From positions 1 to 53,081 of the forward strand of contig NZ_WHOM01000033.1 in assembly GCF_009739465.1 (NCBI RefSeq): a DNA stretch of 53,081 nt, in the 5' to 3' direction. This document shows positions 42,990 through 51,584 of the stretch, piece by piece. A program made the position numbers and the translations under genes. The notes under the pieces are model-generated. The model saw only the letters and a program-made list of their open reading frames with translations, ran no database searches and was not told where the DNA came from. This DNA comes from Streptomyces apocyni. Its GTDB lineage: Bacteria; Actinomycetota; Actinomycetes; Streptomycetales; Streptomycetaceae. Numbering within the stretch: the first letter of the stretch is position 1; every line of letters starts with the position of its first letter.

Positions 42990-44513
42990 TCACGCCGCCT
43001 CCGTACGATCCGCGGCCATGCCCGCCGCGTCGAGCAGTGCCGTGCCGACGATCAGGTCGGCGCCGCCGAACTCCGGGTCGTCCAGGTCCGTTCCGTCGTC
43101 CACCGCGAACAGCAGTCGCCGCTCCCCCTGCCGGTACGCGGTGCCGACCGGCGGGCTGGCCGCGTGCACGGCCAGCAGCGCGACGAGATAGGGCAGTTCG
43201 GGGTCACGGCGCCGGGCTTCAGCGAGCAGTCCGGACAGTCGGCGCGGCGCGTCATGCTCCAGATCGAGCAGTTCCATGGCGCTGGCCAGCTGCTCCTCGC
43301 TGAACCTGCTGTCGTCCGGTGTGGCGATCAGATCCGGCTCGGGCATCTCGGCGCCCAGCTGCTCGCGCTCCACAGGAGGGGTCAGGAGCATCTCCACGAG
43401 GTCACGGGCGCGCACCGACGTCGGGGTGCGCAGGCCGGTGCCGCGGGCGAAGAACGCGTCCGTGACGCGGGTCGCCCGCTCGACGGGGAGCGGCAGCAGA
43501 GGGGCGACCAGCTGGCCGTACAGGTCGAGCCCGGAGCGGGCGGTGGGGGTCGCGAAGGCCTGCCGGTCCTGCTCGGCGCGGAACAGCGGTCCGGCCTCCA
43601 GGAGCCGGGACTGCAGCTGGGTGTGGCGGCGGATGCAGTCCTTGACGATGTCGACGAGCTCGGCGGCGCGCCGCTTGTGTTCGGCGGTCTTGGGGTCGGA
43701 GCCGGTGTCGGCCTCGTCTCTGGCCTTGCGGATATTGGTCAGGATGGCGTTTTCGTGGCGGTACCGGTCGGCGACGTGGTCGAGCGCCTCGGCGATCATG
43801 TCGGGGACGGCCCGCAGCCAGTCCACCGCGCGGACGTTGCGCCGGGTGGCGTCCAGGGCGCGGCGCAGCGACTCCGAGTACTGGACGGTGCGGTAGCGGG
43901 CCTGTTCGGCGGCGAGCTGGGCGTCGGCGAGGCGGCCCCGGTTGATCAGTACCTCGAGTTTGACCTCGGCCGCGATCTGGGCGCTGGTGACGTCCGTGTC
44001 GAGGGCGCCGACCAGGACGTTGACCGCTTCGTCCGTGGTCCGGAGATAGACCCCGCCGCCGTAGCCGGGGACCTCCTCCACGAGCTTGAAGTCGTAGTCA
44101 CGGCGGACGTAGGAGCCGTCGGGGGCGAAGGTGCCGTACACGGCGCGGAAGCCGCGGTCCGCGCTGCCGACGTTGATCAGGTTCTCCAGGACCCAGCGGG
44201 CCACCCGCTCGTGTTCGGCGGTGGGCCGCTGGGGCGCCTGGGCGGCCACGCGCGGGACGAGCCTGGCCACGATCTGCTCGTGGTCGGCGCCGGTGTCGAA
44301 GTCCATGTTCAGCGTGATCAGGTCGATGGCGGAGAGCGCCACCTCCGCCATCGCGTACGTCGAGTACTCGCCCGCGAGGTTGGCCTTGCGTACGTCGAGG
44401 TCGTGCAGCGGGGCCGTGCAGGCGAGCGCGCGCAGCCGCCGAGCCAGGCCCTCGTCGGCGGCCGGGCCCAGGACCGGGGACGGGACACTCTTGGCCAGGG
44501 CAGGTGCAGTCAC
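42990..44513 (-). CDS. MksF-like (JetA-like, kleisin-type) subunit
   Basis: 507 aa, soluble. The N-terminal third (RRLRALACTAPLHDLDVRKANLAGEYSTYAMAEVALSAIDLITL) resembles a dimerising winged helix; the centre is helical (HVADRYRHENAILTNIRKARDEAD); the end is acidic. Length and position fit MksF/JetA, the kleisin that bridges SMC heads. GTG 44513 is chosen because upstream frame is not protein-like. No Shine-Dalgarno is visible, but a -10-like TAATCT (44521-44526) lies 7 bp away, as in leaderless transcripts. Confidence 0.6.
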   Translation of the reverse strand: MTAPALAKSVPSPVLGPAADEGLARRLRALACTAPLHDLDVRKANLAGEYSTYAMAEVALSAIDLITLNMDFDTGADHEQIVARLVPRVAAQAPQRPTAEHERVARWVLENLINVGSADRGFRAVYGTFAPDGSYVRRDYDFKLVEEVPGYGGGVYLRTTDEAVNVLVGALDTDVTSAQIAAEVKLEVLINRGRLADAQLAAEQARYRTVQYSESLRRALDATRRNVRAVDWLRAVPDMIAEALDHVADRYRHENAILTNIRKARDEADTGSDPKTAEHKRRAAELVDIVKDCIRRHTQLQSRLLEAGPLFRAEQDRQAFATPTARSGLDLYGQLVAPLLPLPVERATRVTDAFFARGTGLRTPTSVRARDLVEMLLTPPVEREQLGAEMPEPDLIATPDDSRFSEEQLASAMELLDLEHDAPRRLSGLLAEARRRDPELPYLVALLAVHAASPPVGTAYRQGERRLLFAVDDGTDLDDPEFGGADLIVGTALLDAAGMAADRTEAA

Positions 44514-44966
44514 GACGGAAAGATTAGGCGGTCGCACTGACAACGGCCGAAACGGCGCAGATGGCCCCGCATGCGCGCGGGGACCGCGCGGCGGCGGCCA
44601 TGGTCTGTTCCGCCGCGTTCGGTGTCCACCAGGCAGCCGCCCGAGGCTGTCTGATAGCCGTGCCGCACGCCGTGAACCGCCCTTGCGCGCGGGAGAGTTC
44701 AGGCGACGGCGCTTGGCTGCCCAGCCGTCGACAGTGCGCTGAGAACGGCGGCACCGCTGCGTTGTGCGCAGGTCGAGCGGCAGGCTGGAGCCGCGGACCA
44801 GGTGACGTAGTTCATCGGCCGCGAGCATCAGCGGCTAAGGCAGCGGGTCAGCGCACCGGGGCGCCACCCGGCCGGTAGGTGGGGGCTGCTCGGGCTCGTA
44901 CACCGCGTCGAGGCGGGCGGCGGGCGTGTGCTGCTCTGGGGCCGTCGAGCGCCGTCCGGCGCCGCG
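44514..44966. other. gap between HEAT-like gene and mksF-like gene
   Basis: 453 bp with no gene I can support. The minus-strand frame stays open to 44828 but its translation is Arg/Pro-rich and unlike a protein. It contains the leaderless-type -10 (TAATCT, 44521-44526) for the mksF-like gene. No tRNA, clear hairpin or mobile element was seen. Confidence 0.5.
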
Positions 44967-46385
44967 TCACACGGCGGGTGCGTCGGGTCCGATCCGGCTG
45001 CGTACCGCCGTCTGCACCTCGTCCTCCTCGGCCGGGTCGGCGGCGAGCCTTCTGAGCTGGTCGACCACGCGGTTGTCCGCGGTCTCGGCGTGCCGGGCGG
45101 CGACCTCGCGGGTGGACTCCTCGCAGTCCCACAGACATTCGACGGCGAAGCCCGCAGCGAACGAGCGGTCGGTAGCGGCCAGTGCGCGGGCGGCGCGGCC
45201 GCGGAGCTGGGACGAGGCGGTCTCGCGGTAGACGTGGCGCAGTACGGGCGCCGCGCAGGAGATGCCGAGCCGTCCGGCTCCGTCGACCAGCGTCCACAGG
45301 GTCTGCGCGTCGGGCCCTTCGCCGCGTACGGCCTCGCGCAGCGCGCCCAGCACCAGGGACGCGTCCTGCGCGCCGCCTCGGCAGGCGAGCACCCGGCCCG
45401 CGGCGGCGCCGAGTGCGTCGGGTCGGTGTACCCAGCCGCGGGCGCGGTCCACGGCGGTATCGCTCTGCATCCGCTCGAAGGCGTCCACGGCGGCGTCCAC
45501 GACGGTCCGGGTCCCGTCGGCCACGGCGGCCTCGATCAGGTCGAGAACGGCGGGGTCCCGGGCGTCGGCGAGGTAGCGCAGCGCCGTGCTGCGCGCCCCG
45601 TCGCCGCCGGCGCGGGCCGTGGCCAGGATCTCCGGGCGGTCGTCGGGTCCGGCGACCGCGGTGAGACATCGCGCCGCGGGCACATAGCGTCCCGCGCCGC
45701 GCTCGATGGCTTCTTCGGCCCAGTCGAAGACGGCGCGCACGCTCCATCCCGGGCGGGGGCCCGCTGGCCGCATCTGCCGCTGCCACTGGTCGAACGAACC
45801 GCGCTCCTGGGCGGCCCTGACCCGGGTGGCCACAGCCTCGCGCGGGTCGTCGGCCCAGAGTCGCCAGGGGCGTGGCTCGAAGGCGTCCCGTACGGCGGCC
45901 GCGAGGTCGGCCTCACCTTCGGGGGTGTGCGGGAACCGGGCCAGGACAGGTCCGGCCAGGGCGCGCAGGCCCGCGTCCTCGTCGCGCAGGGCGAGCTCGT
46001 CCAGGGCCCAGGCCCAGCTGGTGCCGCTCGCGGCGTACCTGCGCAGCAGGGCCAGGGCGTCGCCTCTGCCGTACGAGGCGAGGTGGCCGAGTACCGCGAG
46101 GGTGAGGCCGGTGCGTGACTCGTCGGTGTCGACGACGTCGGCGCCGCAGAACAGATGCCGTTCGATCTCGTCGAGCCCGCCGTGCAGGTCCAGGTAGAGG
46201 CGGGCGTAGTAGAGCGAGCGGCTCTCCACCTGCCAGTCGTGGCGAGGGTCGCTCAGCACGCAGTGGTTGAGGGCCGCGAGTGCCTCGGCGCGGGGCGCCG
46301 TAAGGGCGTGCAGGGTGCCGTCGCCGCGGCCCCGCTGAAGCAGGCCGAGCAGGGTGCCGCTGGGCGCTATGACCGTGTCGAACAT
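44967..46385 (-). CDS. HEAT-repeat-like protein
   Basis: 472 aa, soluble. Repeated helix pairs (for example RYLADARDPAVLDLIEAAVADGTRTVVDAAVDAFERMQSD and RGRAARALAATDRSFAAGFAVECLW) suggest a HEAT/armadillo solenoid from about 230 to the end. No catalytic motif. It lies upstream of the MksF/E/B-like genes on the same strand, separated by 453 bp, so it may be a partner or only a neighbour; HEAT proteins are known condensin and cohesin regulators. ATG 46385 has GTGAGG upstream. Confidence 0.6.
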   Translation of the reverse strand: MFDTVIAPSGTLLGLLQRGRGDGTLHALTAPRAEALAALNHCVLSDPRHDWQVESRSLYYARLYLDLHGGLDEIERHLFCGADVVDTDESRTGLTLAVLGHLASYGRGDALALLRRYAASGTSWAWALDELALRDEDAGLRALAGPVLARFPHTPEGEADLAAAVRDAFEPRPWRLWADDPREAVATRVRAAQERGSFDQWQRQMRPAGPRPGWSVRAVFDWAEEAIERGAGRYVPAARCLTAVAGPDDRPEILATARAGGDGARSTALRYLADARDPAVLDLIEAAVADGTRTVVDAAVDAFERMQSDTAVDRARGWVHRPDALGAAAGRVLACRGGAQDASLVLGALREAVRGEGPDAQTLWTLVDGAGRLGISCAAPVLRHVYRETASSQLRGRAARALAATDRSFAAGFAVECLWDCEESTREVAARHAETADNRVVDQLRRLAADPAEEDEVQTAVRSRIGPDAPAV

Positions 46386-46689
46386 GGGAAAAGCCTCACA
46401 TCAAGCTGTCGACGCAACAGGGGATCGTGCACTACCTGGCCGCGCGACAACACGTACGGCTGCCCGTCGTCTCTTGCTTGCGGTAGACCATCGTCCTCTG
46501 CCTCTCGTCGTGGCCCGGCACGGGCCTCACGGTCCGCGTGGTGCAGCGTCTGCCCAGCCATCGCGTCCGTGAATCACGACGTCATGATGGCTCAGCGGTT
46601 CCGGCCAACGCGACCAGATTTCCTGTGGTTCCCCCCGTTTCCCTCTTCGCCCCCCGTGGGCGCCCCCCGTGGCCGCCCCCATGGCCCCG
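46386..46689. other. gap between ankyrin and HEAT-like genes
   Basis: 304 bp with no gene. Should hold the HEAT-like gene promoter. From about 46631 to 46687 there are six C-tracts (C5 to C6), which on the minus strand are G-tracts directly after the ankyrin stop. Confidence 0.5.
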
Positions 46690-47082
46690 TCACTGGGCGC
46701 CGAACAGCTCCAGCAGTTCGCTCTTGCCGAACATCCGGGCGGTGTCCAGCGCGGACGGCGTCCCGGCGGCCGGATCGGCACCGCCGTCCAGGAGCACCCG
46801 GACCACCTCGTCCTCCCCCTTGAAGACGGCTCCGGCCAGGGGTGTCTGTCCGCGGTCGTTGATGCGGTCGGCATCCCCGCCGCGCTCCAGCAGGGCCCGC
46901 ACCGCGTCCGCGTGGCCGTGGTAGGCGGCGAGCATCACCAGGGAGTCGCCCCGGTCGTTGGTGAGGTTCACCGGCACACCCGCGTCGACGTACGCGGCGA
47001 GCGCCTCGGCCTCGCCCTGTCGCGCCAGATCGAAGATCTTCGTGGCGAGCTCCACGACCTCCGGATCGGGGGCTTCGGTCAT
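46690..47082 (-). CDS. ankyrin-repeat protein
   Basis: 130 aa, about three to four ankyrin repeats: GDSLVMLAAYHGHADAVRALLERGGDADRINDRGQTPLAGAVFKGEDEVVRVLLDGGADP. Small protein-binding scaffold; partner unknown. Similar Streptomyces proteins often sit beside catalase genes, which are not present here. ATG 47082 is chosen from the conserved start; ribosome site moderate. Divergent from smeA. Confidence 0.9.
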   Translation of the reverse strand: MTEAPDPEVVELATKIFDLARQGEAEALAAYVDAGVPVNLTNDRGDSLVMLAAYHGHADAVRALLERGGDADRINDRGQTPLAGAVFKGEDEVVRVLLDGGADPAAGTPSALDTARMFGKSELLELFGAQ

Positions 47083-47362
47083 GGGTGGAACCGCCTTTCG
47101 CTGCATAGGGAGGTACGCCCGTGGGCCGTACGAGTGAATCGACAGCGTACTGCCCACCAGGGCACATGACGGCGCGCGCCCGAGGCATAGATCACTCCAG
47201 GGTCACCGGTCTGGCCGTGTGGCGCGTCCGGGCGGAAGTTCACGTTCCGCCAGCGCGGTGAAACATTCCACAATTCACCCACTCGCACCTTTTGTCGTAT
47301 GGATACATGCTGTGAACCTGGAACAACTCATGGTGACTGTCCCATCAACCAGGAGAACACTC

Positions 47363-47557
47363 ATGATCCTGTCCATCTCAGGCGTCGTGCTGCTCGGAGT
47401 CATCGTCTTCCTCTTCTTCCGCAAAGACGGACTCAAGGCCTCGCACGCGTTGGTCTGCGCCCTCTTCGGTTTCTATCTCGCCGGTTCGGCGATCGCGCCG
47501 AGCATCGAGGCGGGCGGCGCCAGCCTGGCCAGCCTGCTCGGTGGGCTGAAGATCTGA
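47363..47557 (+). CDS. smeA: SmeA-type small membrane protein
   Basis: 64 aa with two membrane helices (about 2-19 and 27-47) and a Gly/Ala/Leu end. In S. coelicolor smeA lies directly before sffA; SmeA localises SffA to sporulation septa. The identity here rests on size, membrane layout and the following sffA gene. AGGAGA (47351-47356) gives a clear start. The 280-bp upstream gap is shared with the ankyrin gene; sporulation control (whi genes) is known for S. coelicolor but no site was recognised here. Confidence 0.85.
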   Translation: MILSISGVVLLGVIVFLFFRKDGLKASHALVCALFGFYLAGSAIAPSIEAGGASLASLLGGLKI

Positions 47558-47585
47558 CCCCGGCGGACTACCTCAGGAGACAGAC

Positions 47586-49223
47586 GTGGCCAGGCGCCCA
47601 CTCCCCCACATTCTGACCAGCGGATCGGCCTCGATCGCCCGCGGTAAGGCCTCGATCGCCCGTGGCCGGGAGCTGGCCAGGACGGTCGCCGACAGCGCCG
47701 CCGACGTTCTCCATCCGCTCATCACCCTCTCCAAGGGGCTCGGCCGACTGGCTGCCTCGGGTCGGCAACGGTGGACCGCGACACCCAAGGACCGGCGCGG
47801 TCCACTGCTGTTCCTGGTGGCCGCGTGCGTCCTGGTCGTCGCCCTCATGCCGTACGGGCCCGTGGTCGCCCTGATCTCCCTGATGGCCGCGTCCGCCTGG
47901 GCCGGCCGGGACCGCACCCCACCGGCCCCGGAAGGTCCCGACGACGCGCAGCGGCAGCGGCTGCGGGCGCTCTACGAGGCGCTGGTCCCGTACTTCTCGG
48001 TGGCTGACGACCCCAGTCCCCTCTACGCCCACGGCGGGGACTGGGGCCAGGTCTTCGTCAGCCACGCGTTCGACCACAGCGGGCGCCTCGAGCGCCTCGT
48101 GCTGCGCTATCCGGCGTACTTCACGGACGGCGAGGCCACGTCACGGGCCCGGATCGAGCAGTTGCTGCACGCCAAGTCGGGGCGCGGCCGCGAGCACCAC
48201 TTCGCCTGGGACGAGGAGGGCAACCAGCTCACGGTCAGCGTGCTGGCCTCCCTGCCCACCGATATCGCGGCCCAGCGATTCGTCACGGCCCCGGGCGAGA
48301 CGGTGCTCGGCTTCACCGACGCGACGACCGTGCGGCGCACGCTCCCGGTGACCGACGGCGACGAGCGGCGGGATGTGCCCCCGGTCGTCTGGCGCACGGG
48401 CGCGCGCTCGACCGAGCCGCATCTGCTGGTCGTCGGCCAGCCGGGAAGCGGCACGACCACCTTCATGCGTTCCGTCGCGCTACAGGCCCTCCAGCACGGC
48501 GATGTCCTGATCATCGAGGGCGGCGGCACCGGCGAGTACGCCTGCCTCACCGGCCGCGCGGGCGTGCTCGCCCTGGAATGCGGCCTCTCCGGCGCGCTGG
48601 CCACCCTGGAGTGGGCGGCCCACGAGACGGAACGGCGGCTGATCGCCGCCAACCGCGCACGCCAGGCGGGCCACCCGCCACCCGACGACACGCGTCGGCC
48701 ACTGTGGCTGCTGCTGGACCGTCCCAGCGTCCTGGGACACCTGGCCGCCGCGGACGGCCGCAGGGAACCACAGGCGCTGCTCCAGGTGCCGCTCCGGCAC
48801 GGCCGGGCGGCGAACGTCACGGTCGTCGTGGCCGACCAGTTCGACTGCCTGGACACCCTGAGCGATCCCGTATGGCAGCACACCCGCGCGCGCGTGGCGC
48901 TCGGCCCCGCTACTGAGGAGCAGCTGACGGCCGTGCTGGGCCTGCCGCCGTCCACGACGCCCACGTCCGACGTGCCTCCGGGGCGCGGATACGCGCGGCT
49001 CGGCGCCGGTCCCGTGCACCGTTTGCAGGTACCCGCCACGCCAGACCCGTACGACGACGCGACCAGCGAGGCGCACCGGCAGGCGGTCCTGGAGCTGCTG
49101 CCGCCGCGCACCGAGGTCCACGAGGCCACCGCGCCCGAGCCCCCCGCGGAGGTGGTGCTCACCAAGGCCGCCGGACCGGTGGCCTTGGTGAAGGCGGAGG
49201 GCGGGGGCGAGGGCGAGGGCTGA
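47586..49223 (+). CDS. sffA: SffA-type FtsK/SpoIIIE-like protein, Walker A lysine missing
   Basis: 545 aa. One or two membrane segments (about 73-107), then an FtsK-like ATPase domain. The phosphate loop reads GQPGSGTTT (284-292): position 290, normally Lys, is Thr. A Walker-B-like LWLLLDRPS follows and VVVADQFD later. SffA in S. coelicolor helps chromosome segregation and spore maturation with SmeA. The acidic tail is GGGEGEG. GTG 47586 follows AGGAGA, 28 bp after smeA. The protein is also reminiscent of plasmid Tra/Spd pairs, but no other plasmid genes are near. Confidence 0.85.
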   Translation: MARRPLPHILTSGSASIARGKASIARGRELARTVADSAADVLHPLITLSKGLGRLAASGRQRWTATPKDRRGPLLFLVAACVLVVALMPYGPVVALISLMAASAWAGRDRTPPAPEGPDDAQRQRLRALYEALVPYFSVADDPSPLYAHGGDWGQVFVSHAFDHSGRLERLVLRYPAYFTDGEATSRARIEQLLHAKSGRGREHHFAWDEEGNQLTVSVLASLPTDIAAQRFVTAPGETVLGFTDATTVRRTLPVTDGDERRDVPPVVWRTGARSTEPHLLVVGQPGSGTTTFMRSVALQALQHGDVLIIEGGGTGEYACLTGRAGVLALECGLSGALATLEWAAHETERRLIAANRARQAGHPPPDDTRRPLWLLLDRPSVLGHLAAADGRREPQALLQVPLRHGRAANVTVVVADQFDCLDTLSDPVWQHTRARVALGPATEEQLTAVLGLPPSTTPTSDVPPGRGYARLGAGPVHRLQVPATPDPYDDATSEAHRQAVLELLPPRTEVHEATAPEPPAEVVLTKAAGPVALVKAEGGGEGEG

Positions 49224-49244
49224 CACGGGCCCCGCAACACGACA

Positions 49245-49316
49245 GACCGTCAGACCGTCAGGCACTCAGGCACTCAGGCGCTCAGGCGCTCAGGCGCTCA
49301 GGCGCTCAGGCCTTCA
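49245..49316. repeat. 8-bp tandem repeat x9 between sffA and mocR-type gene
   Basis: GACCGTCA x2, GGCACTCA x2, GGCGCTCA x4, GGCCTTCA x1, uninterrupted. The last unit includes the stop of the minus-strand gene ending at 49314. No spacers, so not a CRISPR. Confidence 0.95.
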
Positions 49317-50810
49317 GGCCACGAACATCCGCCCCGACTCCGTCCCGCCCGCTCCGGTCCGCACCAGCCCGGCGGCGGCCGCGAGCCGTACCGCCGCCTC
49401 GTCGGCGAGCGCCCCCCCGACCGTGAACGGCAGCCGTAGGTACCCCTCAAACGCGCCGTCGACGCCGAACCGCGGCCCCGACGGCACCCGCACCCCCACC
49501 CGCTCGCCGACCTCGGCAAGCCGCGACCCGGAGAGCCCTCCGGCGCGCACCCACAGCGTCAGCCCACCCGCGGGCACCTCGAACTCCCAGTCGGGCAGCT
49601 CCCGGCGCAGGGCGGCGACCAGATCGTCACGGTTCTCCCTGGCCTGCGTGCGGCGCACCTCGATGGCCTCCTCCCAGCCGCCGGTGCTGAGCAACCAGCT
49701 GACCGCGAGCTGCTCCAGCACCGGGGTGCCCAGGTCGGCGTACGCGCGCGCCGCCACCAGGCTGCGGATCACATCGGGCGCGGCCCGCACCCAGCCGATG
49801 CGCATGCCCGCCCAGAAGGCCTTGCTCGCCGAGCCGACCGTGATGACCGTGGAACCGCCGGGGTCGAAGGCGCACACCGGGCGCGGCATGGCCCGGTCCG
49901 CGTCGAGGCACAGCTCCGACATCGTCTCGTCGGCGACCAGGACCGTACCCGCCGACCGTGCGGCGTCCACCAGAGCGCGCCGCTGGACGTCGTCGGGCAG
50001 GGCCCCGGTCGGGTTGTGGAAGTCGGCGACCACATAGGCGAGGCGGGGCGCGGCGTCGCGGAGCACCTGGCGCCAGCGATCCAGGTCCCAGCCGCTGAGG
50101 CCGTCGCCCATGGCGACCGGCACCAGCCGCGTTCCGGCCTCGCGCATCAACTGGAGGATGTTCGCGTACGACGGGGACTCGACGGCGATGCGCTCACCAC
50201 GCCCGCCGAACAGATGGCAGATCGCGTCGATCGCGCCCATCGCCCCGGTGGTGACCATGATCTGTTCGGGCATGGTCGGGATGCCGCGCGCGGTGTAGCG
50301 CTCGGCGAGCAGCTGGCGCAGCACGGGCAGCCCCGCCGGGTAGTCGCCGTGGGTGTGGGCGTACGGCGGAAGCTCCTCCAGGGCGCCCTGTACGGAGCGG
50401 GTGAGCCAGGGCTCGGGGGCGGGCAGGGCGGCGCATCCGAGGTCGATCATGGAGCCGAGCGCCTCGGGCGGCAGCGGCTCCAGACCGCGCGCGGGCAGCG
50501 GATTGCCCGCGGGTACGGCGGTCCAGCTGCCCGCTCCTCTGCGGGACTCCAGGAAGCCCTCGCCGCGGAGCGCCTCGTAGGCGGCGGCGACGGTGGTGCG
50601 GCTGACGTTCAGCGCCAGCGCCAGCTCACGCTCGGCCGGGAGGCGGGCGGCCACCGGGACCCGGCCTTCCAGGACCAGCAGCCGGATGCCGTCCGCGAGC
50701 GACCGGTAGGCGGGCGGGCGGCGGGTGCCCGCGCCCGCGGGGCGCTCTTGCTGGGAGCGGATGAGCCGGGAGAGCTGAGTGGAGCCCACCGCAGAAGTCC
50801 ACTGCGCCAT
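49314..50810 (-). CDS. MocR-family PLP-dependent regulator (GntR-HTH + aminotransferase fold)
   Basis: 498 aa. N-terminal GntR winged helix (about 38-105: RLPAERELALALNVSRTTVAAAYEALRGEGFLESRRGAGSW), then a type-I aminotransferase domain with PLP lysine K330 in GSASKAFWAGMRIGW, FHNPTGALPDD and ADETMSELC. MocR proteins sense PLP or an amino acid and often control the divergent neighbour, here a YczE-like gene, a pairing seen in other actinobacteria and Bacillus. ATG 50810; the ribosome site is distant. The gene ends inside an 8-bp repeat array. Confidence 0.9.
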   Translation of the reverse strand: MAQWTSAVGSTQLSRLIRSQQERPAGAGTRRPPAYRSLADGIRLLVLEGRVPVAARLPAERELALALNVSRTTVAAAYEALRGEGFLESRRGAGSWTAVPAGNPLPARGLEPLPPEALGSMIDLGCAALPAPEPWLTRSVQGALEELPPYAHTHGDYPAGLPVLRQLLAERYTARGIPTMPEQIMVTTGAMGAIDAICHLFGGRGERIAVESPSYANILQLMREAGTRLVPVAMGDGLSGWDLDRWRQVLRDAAPRLAYVVADFHNPTGALPDDVQRRALVDAARSAGTVLVADETMSELCLDADRAMPRPVCAFDPGGSTVITVGSASKAFWAGMRIGWVRAAPDVIRSLVAARAYADLGTPVLEQLAVSWLLSTGGWEEAIEVRRTQARENRDDLVAALRRELPDWEFEVPAGGLTLWVRAGGLSGSRLAEVGERVGVRVPSGPRFGVDGAFEGYLRLPFTVGGALADEAAVRLAAAAGLVRTGAGGTESGRMFVA

Positions 50811-50834
50811 ACAGATCAGTCCACCTTCCCTGAA

Positions 50835-50888
50835 TTGGCCCTGGTTGGCCTCATATCCCAAGCCACAGAGTGACACGAACCAAGCCAC
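50835..50888. promoter_or_regulatory. paired direct repeats in the mocR-type/yczE-type promoter region
   Basis: TTGGCC at 50835-50840 and 50845-50850 (10-bp period), then CCAAGCCAC at 50858-50866 and 50880-50888 (22-bp period, two helical turns). MocR regulators are known to bind direct repeats; this is a candidate site. Confidence 0.5.
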
Positions 50889-50909
50889 TATCACCACCGG
50901 GGGCACACC

Positions 50910-51584
50910 TTGTCCGGATCAGTCACCTCCACGGTTCCGCGGACCCAGCTCCCGCGCAGGCTGCTGCAGTTGTATGTCGGGCTGGTGCTGTACGGCGGGA
51001 GTTCGGCGCTGATGGTCCGCTCAGGGCTGGGTCTTGAGCCATGGAACGTGCTGCACCAGGGCCTGGCGCGGCTGACCGGGCTGAGCATGGGCGTCGTGCT
51101 GACCATCCTCGGCGCGGCGGTGCTGCTGCTGTGGATTCCGCTGCGGCAGCGTCCGGGCCTCGGCACGGTCTCCAACGTCCTGGTGATCGGTGTCGCCATG
51201 GATGCCGCGCTCGCCGTCATGCCGGATGCCCAGGGCCTGGCGGTACGCGTATCCGCGCTGGTCACCGGGATCGTGCTCAACGGCGCGGCGACCGGCCTGT
51301 ACATCTCCGCCCGTTTCGGCCCGGGCCCACGGGACGGCCTGATGACCGGTCTGCACCGGGTCACCGGCCTCTCCATCCGCCTGGTGCGCACCGCCGTGGA
51401 GGTCACGGTCGTCGCCACCGGCTTCGCCCTCGGGGGCACGGTGGGGCTCGGCACCGTCGCCTACGCGCTGGCGATCGGCCCGCTCGCGCAGTACTTCCTG
51501 CGCCTGTTCGCCATCCCCGCGGCGGGCTCCAGCAGCACGGTGGTCGCCAGCTCGCCACGGGAGCACGCGATACTGCCGCGGTGA
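50910..51584 (+). CDS. YczE/YitT-family membrane protein
   Basis: 224 aa with five to six hydrophobic segments. RRLLQLYVGLVLYGGSSALMVRSGLGLEPWNVLHQGLA and GPRDGLMTGLHRVTG are family marks. Function is not known; in Bacillus YczE affects surfactin/bacilysin-linked processes. The best start is TTG 50910 (weak GGGGG site); the first in-frame ATG would cut into the first helix. The stop overlaps the next GTG by 4 bp. Confidence 0.75.
   Translation: MSGSVTSTVPRTQLPRRLLQLYVGLVLYGGSSALMVRSGLGLEPWNVLHQGLARLTGLSMGVVLTILGAAVLLLWIPLRQRPGLGTVSNVLVIGVAMDAALAVMPDAQGLAVRVSALVTGIVLNGAATGLYISARFGPGPRDGLMTGLHRVTGLSIRLVRTAVEVTVVATGFALGGTVGLGTVAYALAIGPLAQYFLRLFAIPAAGSSSTVVASSPREHAILPR

Noticed and set aside
37044..44513. 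Complete Wadjet defence system
   Set aside because: No JetD-type nuclease within or beside the set, so only an MksBEF-like call is made.
44514..44966. tRNA or small gene in the long gap
   Set aside because: No cloverleaf pairing or protein-like frame found by eye.
47363..49223. Remnant of a conjugative plasmid (Spd/Tra pair)
   Set aside because: No integrase, excisionase, replication gene or att site; the pair fits smeA-sffA.
49245..49316. CRISPR array
   Set aside because: 8-bp units with no spacers and no cas genes.
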